From positions 930,001 to 994,000 of the forward strand of contig JAOVFP010000012.1 of assembly GCA_025738555.1 (NCBI GenBank): DNA of 64,000 nt. Reading direction: 5' to 3'. Shown in pieces: positions 10,736 through 28,200 of the stretch. The DNA comes from Cyathus striatus. Taxonomy: Eukaryota; Basidiomycota; Agaricomycetes; Agaricales; Nidulariaceae. The notes below the pieces were generated by a model. The model made no database searches. It was not told the DNA's origin and saw nothing but the letters and a program-made list of their open reading frames with translations. The position numbers and the translations under genes are program-made. How positions within the stretch are numbered: position 1 is the stretch's first letter; each line of letters opens with the position of its first letter.

Positions 10736-11501
10736 TGTTACGTACCGATTCTCTTCCTGTTTAGAAGTGGTTGCGAAGACACCCGGAGGGTGTGGGAGAA
10801 CTATAACGGAAACCCGAAGTGAGTACGGGTGCGGGAACGTAGAGCGGAAGTGCGGAAAGAACCGTGGCTTCAGCTTGTGTGCTGCGCCGCCTGGATATCC
10901 CCAGGGAATGGTTCGTATTTCGAGGAAGATGATATGTAACCAAGGAAGACGTTCCAGAGTATAAGAGAAGGCTTCGCCACTACACTAGGTAGTGGGAGAG
11001 AAACCCGAAGGAAAACCCGGAGCGGGTTTCAGAACTTAGAGTAGGAAGAAAGTGTACAGAGTTGATACGAATACTAAAGACTACCTATTACATCTGGAAG
11101 ACTACTTATACTAAGTAGGAACCTGTAGATACGAATGTAGAAGTATTATACAAAGGACAAGTCAAAGGAGTAAGTAGGAAATGAAGTCTTGGCAAAGCGG
11201 AGTAGGGGCACAAATGACGCGCTCAGAATGAAGAATAAGGAACTAATCTACAAAGGCCATAATGAAACGTATAAGTAGGAATGGAAGGGAGGAGTAATAG
11301 AATGATGACGCGGTGAGGCCGTCATAAGAGAAAGTACGTATCCGGGATACCCGATAGAAAACCCGACGGGTTCCGGGTACGTTCCCGGGCGGGAACGTCG
11401 GGAAGTGTAAACCCGAAGCGGGTACGTTCCGGGAACGGACCGGGTATGTTGGAAGGTCACGTGGGAACGTCGGCACGATGTATCCGGACACGGATATAAC
11501 A
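10736..11501 (-). repeat. 5' LTR of the chromovirus
   Basis: This is the upstream LTR of the minus-strand element, 766 bases, almost identical to 3343-4108. In element orientation it holds TATAAG (11105-11110) and the probable R start AGTATTCGTAT (11065-11075). It would drive gag-pol transcription toward lower coordinates. GCATT at 11502-11506 is the right target duplication. Confidence 0.95.
11065..11110 (-). promoter_or_regulatory. LTR core promoter and transcript start
   Basis: TATAAG on the minus strand (11105-11110) is followed after about 30 bases by AGTATTCGTAT (11075 down to 11065). The same pair occurs in the solo LTR at 1510-1515 and 1545-1555. The start site is inferred from TATA spacing and from complementarity to the primer-binding site. 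Confidence 0.5.
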
Positions 11502-11506
11502 GCATT

Positions 11507-14500
11507 CCACATACATGTCCGTAACAATGAATTCTCAACAATTCTCAGAGGTAGATGTCTCTTTCAACAATACATTGTTGACATGTATGCTTGCATTGAA
11601 CAAGACCAACTACGCTTTATTGAAACTCATCAAAATGAACTCCGGGCATGCCTATATAGTGGTCTCACTGACGCATTACAAGATGACCAACATGATGTCA
11701 ATCTTCATGACTTGGGAAAAAGATACATTCTCCCTTCATCTTTTGTTGGAAGTCCTAGGGATCTTCAGCAACGGTACCAAGATGCAATGGCTATTGCACG
11801 CTATGCTCGGAAGATTGACCTCTTTATTACAATTACCGCAAACCCTAACTGGTCTGAAATAACAAAAGAATTGCTACCAGGACAGCAACCAGTTGATCGT
11901 CCAGATTTAGTGACTCGAGTTTTTCATGCAAAAGTGAAGGCAATGGAAGAGGAGATATTTCATGATGGCATCTTTGGAATTCCTTCTGCTCATGTATGGG
12001 TTACAGAATTTCAGAAGCGAGGCCTTCCACATCGACACATGTTGCTGAGCTTTAAAGATCCATGGAAACTGAGGACAGTTAGACAAATAGATTCCATTAT
12101 ACGTGCTGAATGGCCTGATCCTGAAACAGAACCAGTGCTCTTTGAAACAATCAAGGAGTGTATGATACATGGTCCTTGTGGAGTTATGAATCCGAAAGCA
12201 CCATGCATGGAGAATGGAAAATGCACAAAAGGATATCCTAAACCTTTTCAGCAATTTACTGTTATTGGAGATGATGGTTATCCACAGTATCAATGTCGCA
12301 ATGATGGCCGTGCATACCTTGTGCGTGGCTTCATGTTAGACAACAGATGGGTTGTTCCACATTCACCATATTTCACTGCACGATACAGCTGTCATGCAAA
12401 TTTTGAATGTGCTGCCACATTAAAATCTATCAAGTACCCATTTAAATATATGCACAAAGGCGGAGATTGTGCATCAGGTGAAGTTGTAGACAAAAATAAC
12501 GAGATCAAATCTTTCATCAATGGTCGATATTTATCTCCACCTGAAGCAATCTGGCACATTTTACAGTTTCGTATGTATGGACATTCGCCCACTGTTGTCC
12601 GTCTACCTGTTCACCTCCCTGGTCAACATATGGTTACATTTGATCCAAATGAAGACCCACAAATACTACAACAACGCACCGCATCTGAGCATACTCAACT
12701 AACAGAATTCTTTCGTTCAAATGCTGAGGCAGTTACACAAACTCAATTGAATGGTAACAACAATCAGAAGAAACTTACCTATCAGGAATATCCTGAATAT
12801 TACACTTGGAAAAATAATAAATGGGTATTACGACAAAGAGATCAACTCACTATTGGACGAATGTATTCCGTACCACCAACATCAGGTGAACGGTTCTACC
12901 TCAGAATGCTTCTTACCATTGTGAAGTGTCCTACATCTTTTACCGATTTACGAACATTTCAAGGAACAATTTATCCATCATTTAGAGAAGCATGTGTTGC
13001 ACGCGGACTACTGGAAGATGATGGGGAATGGAGGGCATGTCTACAAGAAGTGTCTTTGATGCAAACGGGTTCTAGACTTTGACATCTTTTTGCTACTATA
13101 CTTATATTTTGCAGGCCATCACATCCAGAATGTTTATGGGATGAATTTCGAGAATTCATTTGTGATGACCTTTGGTATCGACTTAGGCAAACTGGCAGAA
13201 CTAATATCACCTCTGATGAGGTATTCAACTATGGCCTTCAATTATTGAATGAAATTCTTGCAGAGTCAGGGAAGACCCTTCAAGATTTTCACCCAATGCC
13301 TGTTCCAAATGGCAGATTGAACGTTTCAATTGACAACCCACTAATTTTAGAACAACAAGATTACGATGTCAATGAACAACATATACAAGCTGATTCAAGA
13401 TTAAGATCACTTAACAGTGATCAGCAACAAGCTTTTCATTATATTATGGAGTCGGTTCTACATAACCAAGGAAAAATATTCTTTCTTGATGGTCCTGGTG
13501 GTACAGGAAAAACTTTCCTTTATAACACCCTCTGCTATGCACTTCGAGCTCAACTATGCATTGTTATATGTGTTTCATCCTCAGGCATCTCTGCTCTGCT
13601 AATGATTGGGGGACGAACTGCACATTCAAGATTCCGAATACCAATTGATGGATTATGTCCAGAATCAGTTTGTGACATTCCGAAGAACAGCAAACTTGCA
13701 GAATTACTGAACATCACAAGCCTTATCCTCTGGGATGAAGCTTTAATGCAACATCGCTGGGCACATGAGGCACTTGATCGTACACTTCGTGATATTAGAA
13801 AAGACAACCGTCCATTTGGGGGAATTACTACTGTTTTTGGTGGTGACTTTCAGCAAACACTTCCAGTAGTTCCTCAAGGATCTATGGAGGAAATCATTGA
13901 TGCATCTCTTCCACATTCTTACCTTTGGCGTCACATTCACTTGCTCCAACTTCGACAGAACATGCGCTTAGATCAAAATGAGGACGAAAAAAGATTTGCA
14001 GATTGGCTTTTAGATATAGGCCATGGCCACAACATTGCAGACGATGGCTCAGTGGCAGTCCCAGATGAGGTGATCACACACAACCTTGAAGATCTAATTT
14101 CATTTGTCTATCCAAACATTAATACATGTGTACCACCTCATTCTTATTTCTTAGATAGAATGATTCTCACTCCATGCAACCAAGAAGTTGACGAATTGAA
14201 CACAAAAATCCTTGCTCAGATGCCAGGCCAAACATACACCTTTTACAGTGCAGACACTGTAATTCAGGATGGAACAACTTCAGATTCTCAATATCTCGAT
14301 GATATTCCACCAGAATATTTACGATCATTAAATGCCCCAGCCATTCCCCCTGGTGAACTTAACATCAAGATTGGATGCCCACTTATTCTTCTACATAATC
14401 TTCACCCTTCAAGTGGTCTTTGTAATGGCACCCGATTAATTGTCCTACGTGCATCTCAAAGGGTTCTAGAGGTAAAGATAATTGGAGGCCAATTTGACAA

Positions 14501-14810
14501 CCAAATAGCTTTTATTCCACGTATTACATTAGAACCCTCTGGACAACAAGAAGACTTCCCATTCCATATAAAACGTCGCCAATTTCCTGTTCGTTTGGCA
14601 TATGCAATGAGCATCAACAAAGCTCAAGGACAATCTGTCAAGTATGTGGGTCTAGATTTGCGCACATCAGTATTCTCTCATGGTCAATTATATGTTGCAT
14701 TTTCACGTGCAACTTCTCACCACCGGATCAAGGTTCTCTTACCACAGGACAGCAATAACTGTACATTAAATGTTGTATATCCTTCTATTATTCAGATAAT
14801 AAACTCTTAA
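11507..14810 (+). pseudogene. Helitron Rep/Pif1-type helicase, C-terminal part
   Basis: This continues, in frame, the exon cut at 3342. The Rep part shows the HUH-like motif (GLPHRHMLL, about 12020-12045). The two-tyrosine motif IKYPFKYMHKG (about 12430-12460) carries both catalytic tyrosines. The SF1B/Pif1-like helicase part has Walker A GPGGTGKT (about 13495), WDEA (about 13732), GGDFQQTLP (about 13840), LRQNMR and a C-terminal AYAMSINKAQGQS motif. The stop codon is at 14808-14810. Codons keep frame from 2319 to the end apart from one in-frame TGA at 13080-13082, where relatives have an Arg-like codon (CGA to TGA). With the two insertions this makes the gene inactive as it stands. It acts in the nucleus as the element's nickase-helicase. 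Confidence 0.9.
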
Positions 14811-14992
14811 CAGTAACATTTTACTAATAACAATTGTGTTCAAAATTATGAAGTCATAATGCAATGGTTGTATACATAATCATAACCACTATGACACAAT
14901 AGACCCATTGATCTAATACTAGCTCCACTATCGTAAAATAGTTCTTTCTTTCATTTTAACTGATCCTCTTCACTGTCCTCACATTTCACGCC

Positions 14993-16057
14993 ATGGCTGG
15001 TCCCAATGGAACCTGCGTAATTTCAACTCTTGCTGTCTTAGAACAGTCCCGCATCCTTGATACTAAGAAATCAAAATCAATTACATTCAATGCTCATTTC
15101 TGGTGCCCAGCAGCTCCGGAAGAGGGAATAACAGCTATCTTAACATATTTCAATCGCAAAAACTTAAAATTCACTGAAGAAACATACACTGCTTCAGTAA
15201 TCATAACAGTAAACATTTCCCATCCTTTCAAACATTTAAAACACCCCTCTGATCTTTATTAAAGGCCACCAAGTTTATACCCACTTTAGCTGACAAACTT
15301 CAGCTGAATGACGATGATATTGTTCATGTTTCGCTTGTCGGAGACATCAACCATGTATGTTGTCCAAGTTAACATGATACATTAAAAACATTTAACTAAA
15401 TATTCCTGTTCAGATGACAATTCTCAAAATAGACCCTGATGAAGTAGACGAACCACCTTTTGCCTTCATCAGTGGAACCGTTGATGATGTTAATGAGGAC
15501 TCTGGCACATTTGATCTTTCACCTAGACCACACATCAATGCCTTGAAAGGAATTGGCGATACACGTTCTTCTTGCCCTTTCCGAATTGATTTAGACAAAA
15601 ACTCTCCAAGATGGACAAAAACTGATCCGCAAACTGGAAAAACAGAAAGGAAGCCACCTACTCCACACCGTGGAGCTATTGTGTCGGTTTATGGTCTTCT
15701 GACCAATATCACCCATGATGCCTCTGGCGACATAAAATTTTTCACAGTTGACATGGACAACATAGAATACTTATCACAATCCACTGTACAAGTGCCGGTC
15801 AAAACAGTCTCAGGTAACATTATTATGTTCTGGCTTCTTTTACTATTATTAAACTTTTTTTTACCAAAGATAAGCCGTCCTATGGAAAGAGGAAATGGTA
15901 CTTCAGTGGTGGTTCAAAAACACAGAAAAAAGCCCGAACAAAGAGTCCACTCCCCTCAACCACTGCTGGGCCTCCTCCTGTTTCAAAAAGTTCACATGTT
16001 TCATCATCTTCGTCACTTTCCCCAGTTCCGTCCCCTTCCGCATCAAACGTAACTTAA
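14993..16057 (+). CDS. Helitron companion protein, OB-fold-like
   Basis: Four exons (14993-15208, 15265-15354, 15414-15813, 15870-16057) have GT..AG introns and sum to 894 bases, or 297 residues, ending TAA. The product has a beta-rich core with the pattern 'FISGTVDDVNEDSGTFDL .. FRIDLDKNSPRW .. GAIVSVYGLLTNI'. This resembles single-strand-binding OB-fold proteins found near helicase-type genes in basidiomycetes. The tail is basic, then Ser/Pro-rich. It starts 180 bases after the helicase stop and ends 225 bases before the Helitron 3' end, so it moves with the element. A role in protecting the transferred strand is inferred. It shows no breaks, unlike its neighbour. Confidence 0.7.
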
Positions 16058-16255
16058 CTAAGTCTACATCTGTATCACTTTTGTATCGCTTATCTTAATC
16101 TTGCTTAATTTTTAAATAACATGAAAAATGTACCATATCCTTCGACTGTTTAATTGATTCTATTACAATACCAATAAGCCTTGTTATACACAGCCCCAAT
16201 TGTACGCTGCTACATATCAACCAGTAAACTGACATAAATATTCATTATTGGTACT

Positions 16256-16282
16256 CCCGTGCGTAGCACGGGTAACTGCTAG
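16256..16282 (+). other. Helitron 3' hairpin and CTAG terminus
   Basis: A perfect hairpin, CCCGTGC-GTA-GCACGGG (16256-16272), is followed by TAACTG and CTAG (16279-16282), then host T. A subterminal hairpin a few bases before CTRR is the known Helitron transfer terminator. Confidence 0.9.
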
Positions 16283-16325
16283 TCCATTTAATAATCACAG
16301 TGAGTCGGATTGAAGCACTACTCAC

Positions 16326-16433
16326 CTTCACAAAATCCTCCCACTTTATCGATCCAGATAGAGACACATTCTCATATGCATCGTGCAATAACTGGTACAT
16401 CCGAGCCTTGTGTGACTTGGGCATCTTCACGAC
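16326..16433 (-). CDS. Exon of Helitron-split host gene, upstream part
   Basis: The minus-strand open frame reads MPKSHKARMYQLLHDAYEN and ends WEDFVK at a GTGAG splice donor (16321-16325). An in-frame TAG sits at 16434-16436. Either the frame begins at ATG 16424 (nearest Met), or the bases CTAG form an intron acceptor. After removal of the Helitron the intron ends at CAG 58-60 and the frame continues to position 1. The insertion is intronic, so the gene might still be expressed if a 16 kb intron were spliced, which is unlikely in a fungus. The function is not known. Confidence 0.5.
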
Positions 16434-16436
16434 CTA

Positions 16437-17833
16437 GTCCTTCTTGTTCAATATCGTGGCCTCAGTTTACATGGTTTAATACAGGAGAGCAATGCTATGG
16501 ATTGACGAGGCGGGAGGTGGATGAGGGGAAAGGAGGTCTGAAATAATTGGAAAATGTGTACTTTATGTTTCTATAGCGAACGCTGCGCACTAGGATTTGC
16601 TACCGGGCCATTCATTGTTGTTCACCGTGTCGGAGTCGTATCCCACTGCCAGTACTTAGTATTTGACAGTAATAATTGGCCTATCATATCATATGTGGAG
16701 GGCTTCAGAGACTACGTTGTCTGCAAATCACAGTCCCCGAGCTTGTTCGATGCGTTCTGGACGAGCTTTCAAAATTCATCATTCTAGCGAGACTTAGATG
16801 GCTTGGGATCAACATGAAATGGACAAGAAATAAACCAGGTACAAACCGTACCAAAACCGTACGGGATTGCAGAAATTTGTGCGAACTCTCACAGTTTCGC
16901 GATCACGTGCCTGTGACAGTAATAGTCGCTTATATAAGCTTGCCCATGGTGAACGCGCAAATCTGATTCTTCGCCGCGTTCACCTTCAACTTCTAGGCTC
17001 TTCAGGCTTCAAAGCTTCAAGGGTGCTCGATGCTCGCTCAAGACCACTAACCAAAGAATATTTCATGTGAAAAATGATCATCCGATTTTTATTGCTTCTA
17101 ATCCAATGGCGTCTGGACTAGGAAGTTAGGAACTCAATTTGAACCATGCAGCTGCTTGCTTCAATATCCTCAGGCTACTTACTAGTATATCCTCTGCTAT
17201 CATCCGCAAGTTATCCAACTACTTCCAGGTCATCTTCTACTGCACTCTACATATCTACAACCAGCATGTCATGTTGACATCTACCACTTAACCTGCTATC
17301 TTCGCCGCCAATATTACTTTCGGCTGCCTGCCCTTGTCACAAACTTGGGCACGTCATGCACCAGCATGTACACGAGCCTTCAACTTAGGCCTTCTAGTAC
17401 ATGCAAGTATTGAGCTGTATTCAGCCGTCGGAGCTCCAGGAACACAATTTTGGTCAGACTACTGTATGTGTGATATTTTTAGCAATAGAATGCTGTGTCC
17501 TTTTGTCTTCTCTCACCATACGCACAGAAGTACATACCCATTTGAATCTTTAATCAAGTACCTGTCGCACGATCAATATCAGTTGATGCATAGAATAACT
17601 TAATCTCAGTATCTGCGGTCTCCTGAGGCTTTTCTCTACAGCACCATGTGAACTTATCGATGTTGCTCTACAGACGACTCAATTTAGAACAAACGTTGCA
17701 TGCCGACCATAAAAGAAGTCAAGGACTAACCGTTAAACCCGACTTTACAGACAATGCTGTACTTCTGAATTCCGTTCTAGTTATCTGCTGTAGAGCTCCG
17801 GTTGGTATAAGTATAGTGCAATTCGTTATCGCT
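16437..17833. other. Spacer upstream of ABC gene A
   Basis: No supported gene was found. A palindromic TATA-like GCTTATATAAGC lies near 16930. The last 200 bases share short segments with the region before ABC gene B (TACAGCACCATGTGAA near 17637 and 25049; GCATGCCGA near 17699 and 25140), as expected if the promoter was duplicated with the gene. Confidence 0.4.
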
Positions 17834-24055
<6,222 letters not shown>

Positions 24056-25260
24056 AGCGGGTATAGCCGTATTGACCGCCAGTTATCTTAATCACTCATT
24101 AACAATCTCATAAGTATGATATATACTTGTGCAATATACTTATTCAAAACTTTAGTGCTCAACTACATACACAGTTCATGACTGATAATCATTGGCAACA
24201 TATATGCTCACACAGGGCCGTTCATTATCAGTTAAAGGGTATTTTCAATTCGGCATGATGGGTTCATCCAGGGTTCATCTGGATTGAGCTGAGAATCTAC
24301 CAGGATTGGTCAAACAACATCATTGACATTCGTCACGCCGCTGTCCTCGGAGTCCGGACACAGGATCTCGCTCATTTGTACGATCTTCGTTATTAATATT
24401 GGTGCCAAAACTGAGCTTGAAGTGTTATAAAAGAGTGTTATAAAAGCATCGTGGGTCATAATTCTGTGATGGTGAACGCTCACTTAAACAGCCCCTGGTC
24501 CCCGACTCGATTGACTTGAAGCTTGCTTGAAGCCTAGCAGCAAAACACAAATAAGTAAACCAGAATAAACCCTGTGTTGGGGACTCTTGCAAGCGGAACG
24601 GTTTCGAGATAATCATCCAATAAGGTTTGAAACCCGTCCCACATGCAAATGCGCACTCATGTTGTACTCATGGCGACATACGCCAGTATACGCTGCATTA
24701 TTACTGCGTAAGTTTGCCACCGTGAGATGATACGCATCAGAGTGCCTGGTGCGTCAGGGTCATACGCTTATCGCAATATTCAAAAGATTATTAATATTCT
24801 GTGATAAAGTGAGTCCGTAGTGAAGATCAGTCATGATATGCATGATATATGATATGATACTGGAATGACGAACAGGAGAAGGAAATTGTTGTTGAAATGT
24901 TGACTCGAAAAGCAACCAGAACTACTTACTTGAATGTTACAAGAGGGACTAGGGAGATCGTCACACCTGTCACAATACTCGGTTACTTAACCCTGCAGAC
25001 TGCAGAGCGTTCACCCAACGTTCACCTGCGAGCATGTGGATTTCCTTTACAGCACCATGTGAAATTTACGCGTACTATACCACCTTATCGCTATTGTCGT
25101 CAAATTCTCCATCGCCATCATACTTTTATAATCAAGCATCGCATGCCGAATATGAAACAAGTCGAGCGTTGGCAGCTGAACCTGCTCATAAGTTGACAGC
25201 TTAGTGCTAGTTACCTTCTGAGAGCCCATTTCAAGGTATTTATCTCACTTCGTTGGCATC
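24056..25260. other. Spacer between ABC genes A and B
   Basis: No coding exon was recognised. Bases about 24335-24400 (from the CGCCGCTGTCCTC segment to GATCTTCGTTATTAAT) recur in diverged form at about 40518-40585 between genes C and D. The final 250 bases are the presumed promoter of gene B and share short stretches with that of gene A. Confidence 0.4.
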
Positions 25261-28200
25261 ATGCAGGTCTATCTAGGCCGTATTGCAAAAATGTACGACG
25301 ACGTTGGCGTGTAAGTCGCGGTTCTTTTCTTTCATTCGCGCTTGCTCATTGTTGCGCCTTCTAAAGCGGCGAGCACTGGGCTTTGGATCCTCAAATTCTT
25401 CCTCTCTACGCGACTGGAGTGTCCTTGCTCGTCTTATCGTTACAGATTGCATACGCTGCAGGGAAATCATCGTCCACTACCCCAGTCCAGACTTCTGCTC
25501 ATACGCCGAAGCATGTGCGACTCCAAGGAAACGTCACGACGCTGTCCTTTAAGGCAGCGAGGTTTCTTGGATGCTTAGCATTATTCTCTCTTTCTATAGT
25601 CACATCACCATCGCATCGAACTGGCGGTACCGAGGGCAGCCTGTCATTTTGGGAGAAGTGGATAGAATGGTTGTTGCCTATAGCTTTCGTAAGTATTCGC
25701 GTCTTATATTGTTACTGATGTTTTAACGCGTCGAACTACAGCTTTACGCGTCTTTCCTCTCCGGAGTCTCATTATTTAGCGCCAAGTGGGGTCGCATTAC
25801 CACCCGTCACAATCTTTACCTTCTTCTCTCCATATTCAGCATCTATGCGTATCGCGACTTCTGGCCTTTCATGACCACCACTGGAATCCCACAAGATATA
25901 TCTGAAGGTTCATTACTATGGGCAAAACTAGCTCTTTTAACCTTTGTTGCTATATTTATACCGTTGTTCATTCCTCGCGAATACGTACCGGTTAATCCCA
26001 ACGTGTGTTCAGTTCTGAGGAAGCAAACAATGTATTGATGCATATTGTTGTAGGAACCCATGGAAGAACCAAATGCCGAACAAACCGCCTCAACGTTCTC
26101 TGGGATGCTATATTTCTATTTGGACACTCTTATGTTCAAAGCTTCAAAGGTCGAGCATCTGCCATACGAGGAACTACCTGTGCTGGCAGACTATGATCGT
26201 GCTATATATCTTCGCGAAAAGGGGTTTCCGGTATGTCGAATTTCAATCTTTCTCACTTAGTCGGAGAGTAATTACCTATATTTTTTGCAGCACTTAGACC
26301 CCTTAGCTGGTGCTAAAGAGAGTCATTTATTTTTTAAGATTATACGGACTTTCCGTATGTACTTTCTACGCAATGTTGTTATGCATTCTCACAACATCCT
26401 CTAGGTGCTCGGTTCATCATCCTTTGCTTCAACGTCGTGCTTCAGGTCTTGACAACCTTCGCTGCCCCAATTGGTATCAACAGAGTGCTCCAGTAAGTCA
26501 AGTTGGTTTCCTCTCTTTACGTTATTCATCCTGTTCCCCCAGCTACCTCGAACGTGGCGAAGAGAGCACCGAAATCCGTCCATACTTCTGGATAGCTTGG
26601 ATCTTCATAGGCCCAATGGCATTCAGTGTCGCTCGCCAAGCATACATCTTCATTAGCACCGGGACAGGTGTTCAAGCGGAGAGTTTGATCACACAACTCG
26701 TCTTCGAGCACAGTCTGCGTATTCGAGTGAAGGCAGAAACGTCGGGCTCGGAGTTGGCTGCCGATTCAGCTAGTTCATCGGGCACTTCAACGCCCGTAGC
26801 TGGCGCCGCTCCTGCTGCTCCCAAGAAGAAAGCTTCTAGTGATAACATGATCGGGAAACTGAACAATTTGGTCACAAGTGATTTGAGCAGCATCTCTGGT
26901 GCTAGAGATTTCCTTCTAGTTGGTGAGTTGACATGTTTGCTTTTGAGTATCTTTCGTGTGGTCCTAATAAAATCAATAGTACTTTACGTTCCCCTTCAAG
27001 TCGGTCTTAGCATAGTCTTCCTATACAATATCCTAGGAATAAGGTTAGATTTGCCCTTGTTTCAGTTAATATCGTTATTCAAGTTTCTTGTAGCGCGTTT
27101 ATCGGTCTTTTCACTATGGTTGCTCTTATGCCGGTGCCGCAGCTTTTAGTGAACAAGCTCGCATCTCTTGAAGATGAGAAGATGAAACTGGTACGTTCGT
27201 TCCTCATCACGGAGCTCAGAGTCGATATACGCGAATTCTCAATTTAGACCGACGCCCGCGTGCAAGCTGTTACGGAAACTGTTTCTTCGCTTCGTATGCT
27301 CAAAATGTTCGCGTGGGAGTGGAAGATGAATGAAAAGATTCAAGAAAGCCGGAAGTCCGAGTTAGTTAAGACCTGGAAAATCGAAGTGGGTTGGTAGTAG
27401 TTTGTGATGATTTATATTCTTACGTGCTGCACATAGGTATGGACAACTCTGAGCAACTCAGTGAAGTGAGCTGCATCGTTGTATTTGTCTTATTGTTTCA
27501 CACTTACCCCAGTACAGCAACTTGATTGGTGCATGCACCATACTGACAACGTTTGGATTCTATACTATTGTGATGAAACAAGAACTTGATGGTGCGTAGC
27601 AAAATTTGGTTACATGAAGTGCTTCACTCACAAAAGCAATGCAGCTTCGAAAGTATTCTCGAGCATGCCGGTTTTCGATCAAATGATGATACAGCTATCT
27701 ATGTTAACACACTTACTTGGTCGCACTATTTCGGGTAAAGTGGCTCTGGACAGGCTCGACGGCTTTTTGAAAAATACGGAACTTCTGGATGCATATGCCT
27801 CCACAGGCGAGAATGTATATACACCAGTTCCCGATACGGACGTCATTGGTTTCAACGACGCTATCTTTTTGTGGGCGAAGGAAGAGAATGACGGAACTGC
27901 CACTCCTTCGTTCAGACTTCGCGTTCCTGGGGAGTTGATCTTCAAAAAAGGATGTATGAACCTAATAACTGGACCAACGTAATCATCTTTTTTTCCTGTT
28001 CTCACTGCATGTATTGATATTGTTCAAATGATAGTGGTTCAGGAAAGACATCCTTGTTGATGGCTTTACTTGGTATGCCGCAGTTTCTGCGCATTGATTC
28101 GATGAAGCTTACATTTTCTCGTCCATAGGTGAAATGCACTTTGTCCCCTCCCTTCCCAATGCATGGTTCAATCTTCCACGAGATGACGGCATTGCATATG

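Larger units (their letters stand above)
3343..11501 (-). mobile_element. Ty3/gypsy chromovirus, full length, nested
   Basis: This is a complete 8,159-base LTR retrotransposon. It has 766-base LTRs at both ends (3' LTR 3343-4108, 5' LTR 10736-11501), five-base target duplications GCATT (3338-3342 and 11502-11506) and a purine-rich tract next to the 3' LTR. It encodes gag, protease, reverse transcriptase, RNase H, integrase and a C-terminal chromodomain, in that order on the minus strand. RT before integrase plus the chromodomain places it among Ty3/gypsy chromoviruses. It sits inside an exon of the Helitron gene, so it is the younger of the two. By eye the LTRs differ only at 3612/11005 and 3817/11210, which points to very recent insertion. 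The gag-pol frame is broken at eight places. Confidence 0.96.
73..16282 (+). mobile_element. Helitron with nested LTR insertions
   Basis: The right end is canonical. A perfect 7-base-arm hairpin (CCCGTGC / GCACGGG, 16256-16272) is followed seven bases later by the terminal CTAG (16279-16282), with host T next. The proposed left end is TCTATATTATAAGG at 73, preceded by host A. This fits the Helitron rule of a 5' TC, a 3' CTRR and insertion between A and T without target duplication. The left end is supported because removing 73-16282 restores a 58-base host intron. Inside are a Rep/helicase gene and a companion gene. Without the two LTR insertions and their duplicated target bases the element would be about 7.3 kb. 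The left end is less certain than the right. Confidence 0.8.

Noticed and set aside
13074..13117. A GT..AG intron that would remove the TGA of the Helitron gene
   Set aside because: Splicing from GTTCTAG to TTTTGCAG would shift the downstream frame. The intervening codons (HLFATILIFC) also match the conserved protein, so a nonsense change is the better reading.
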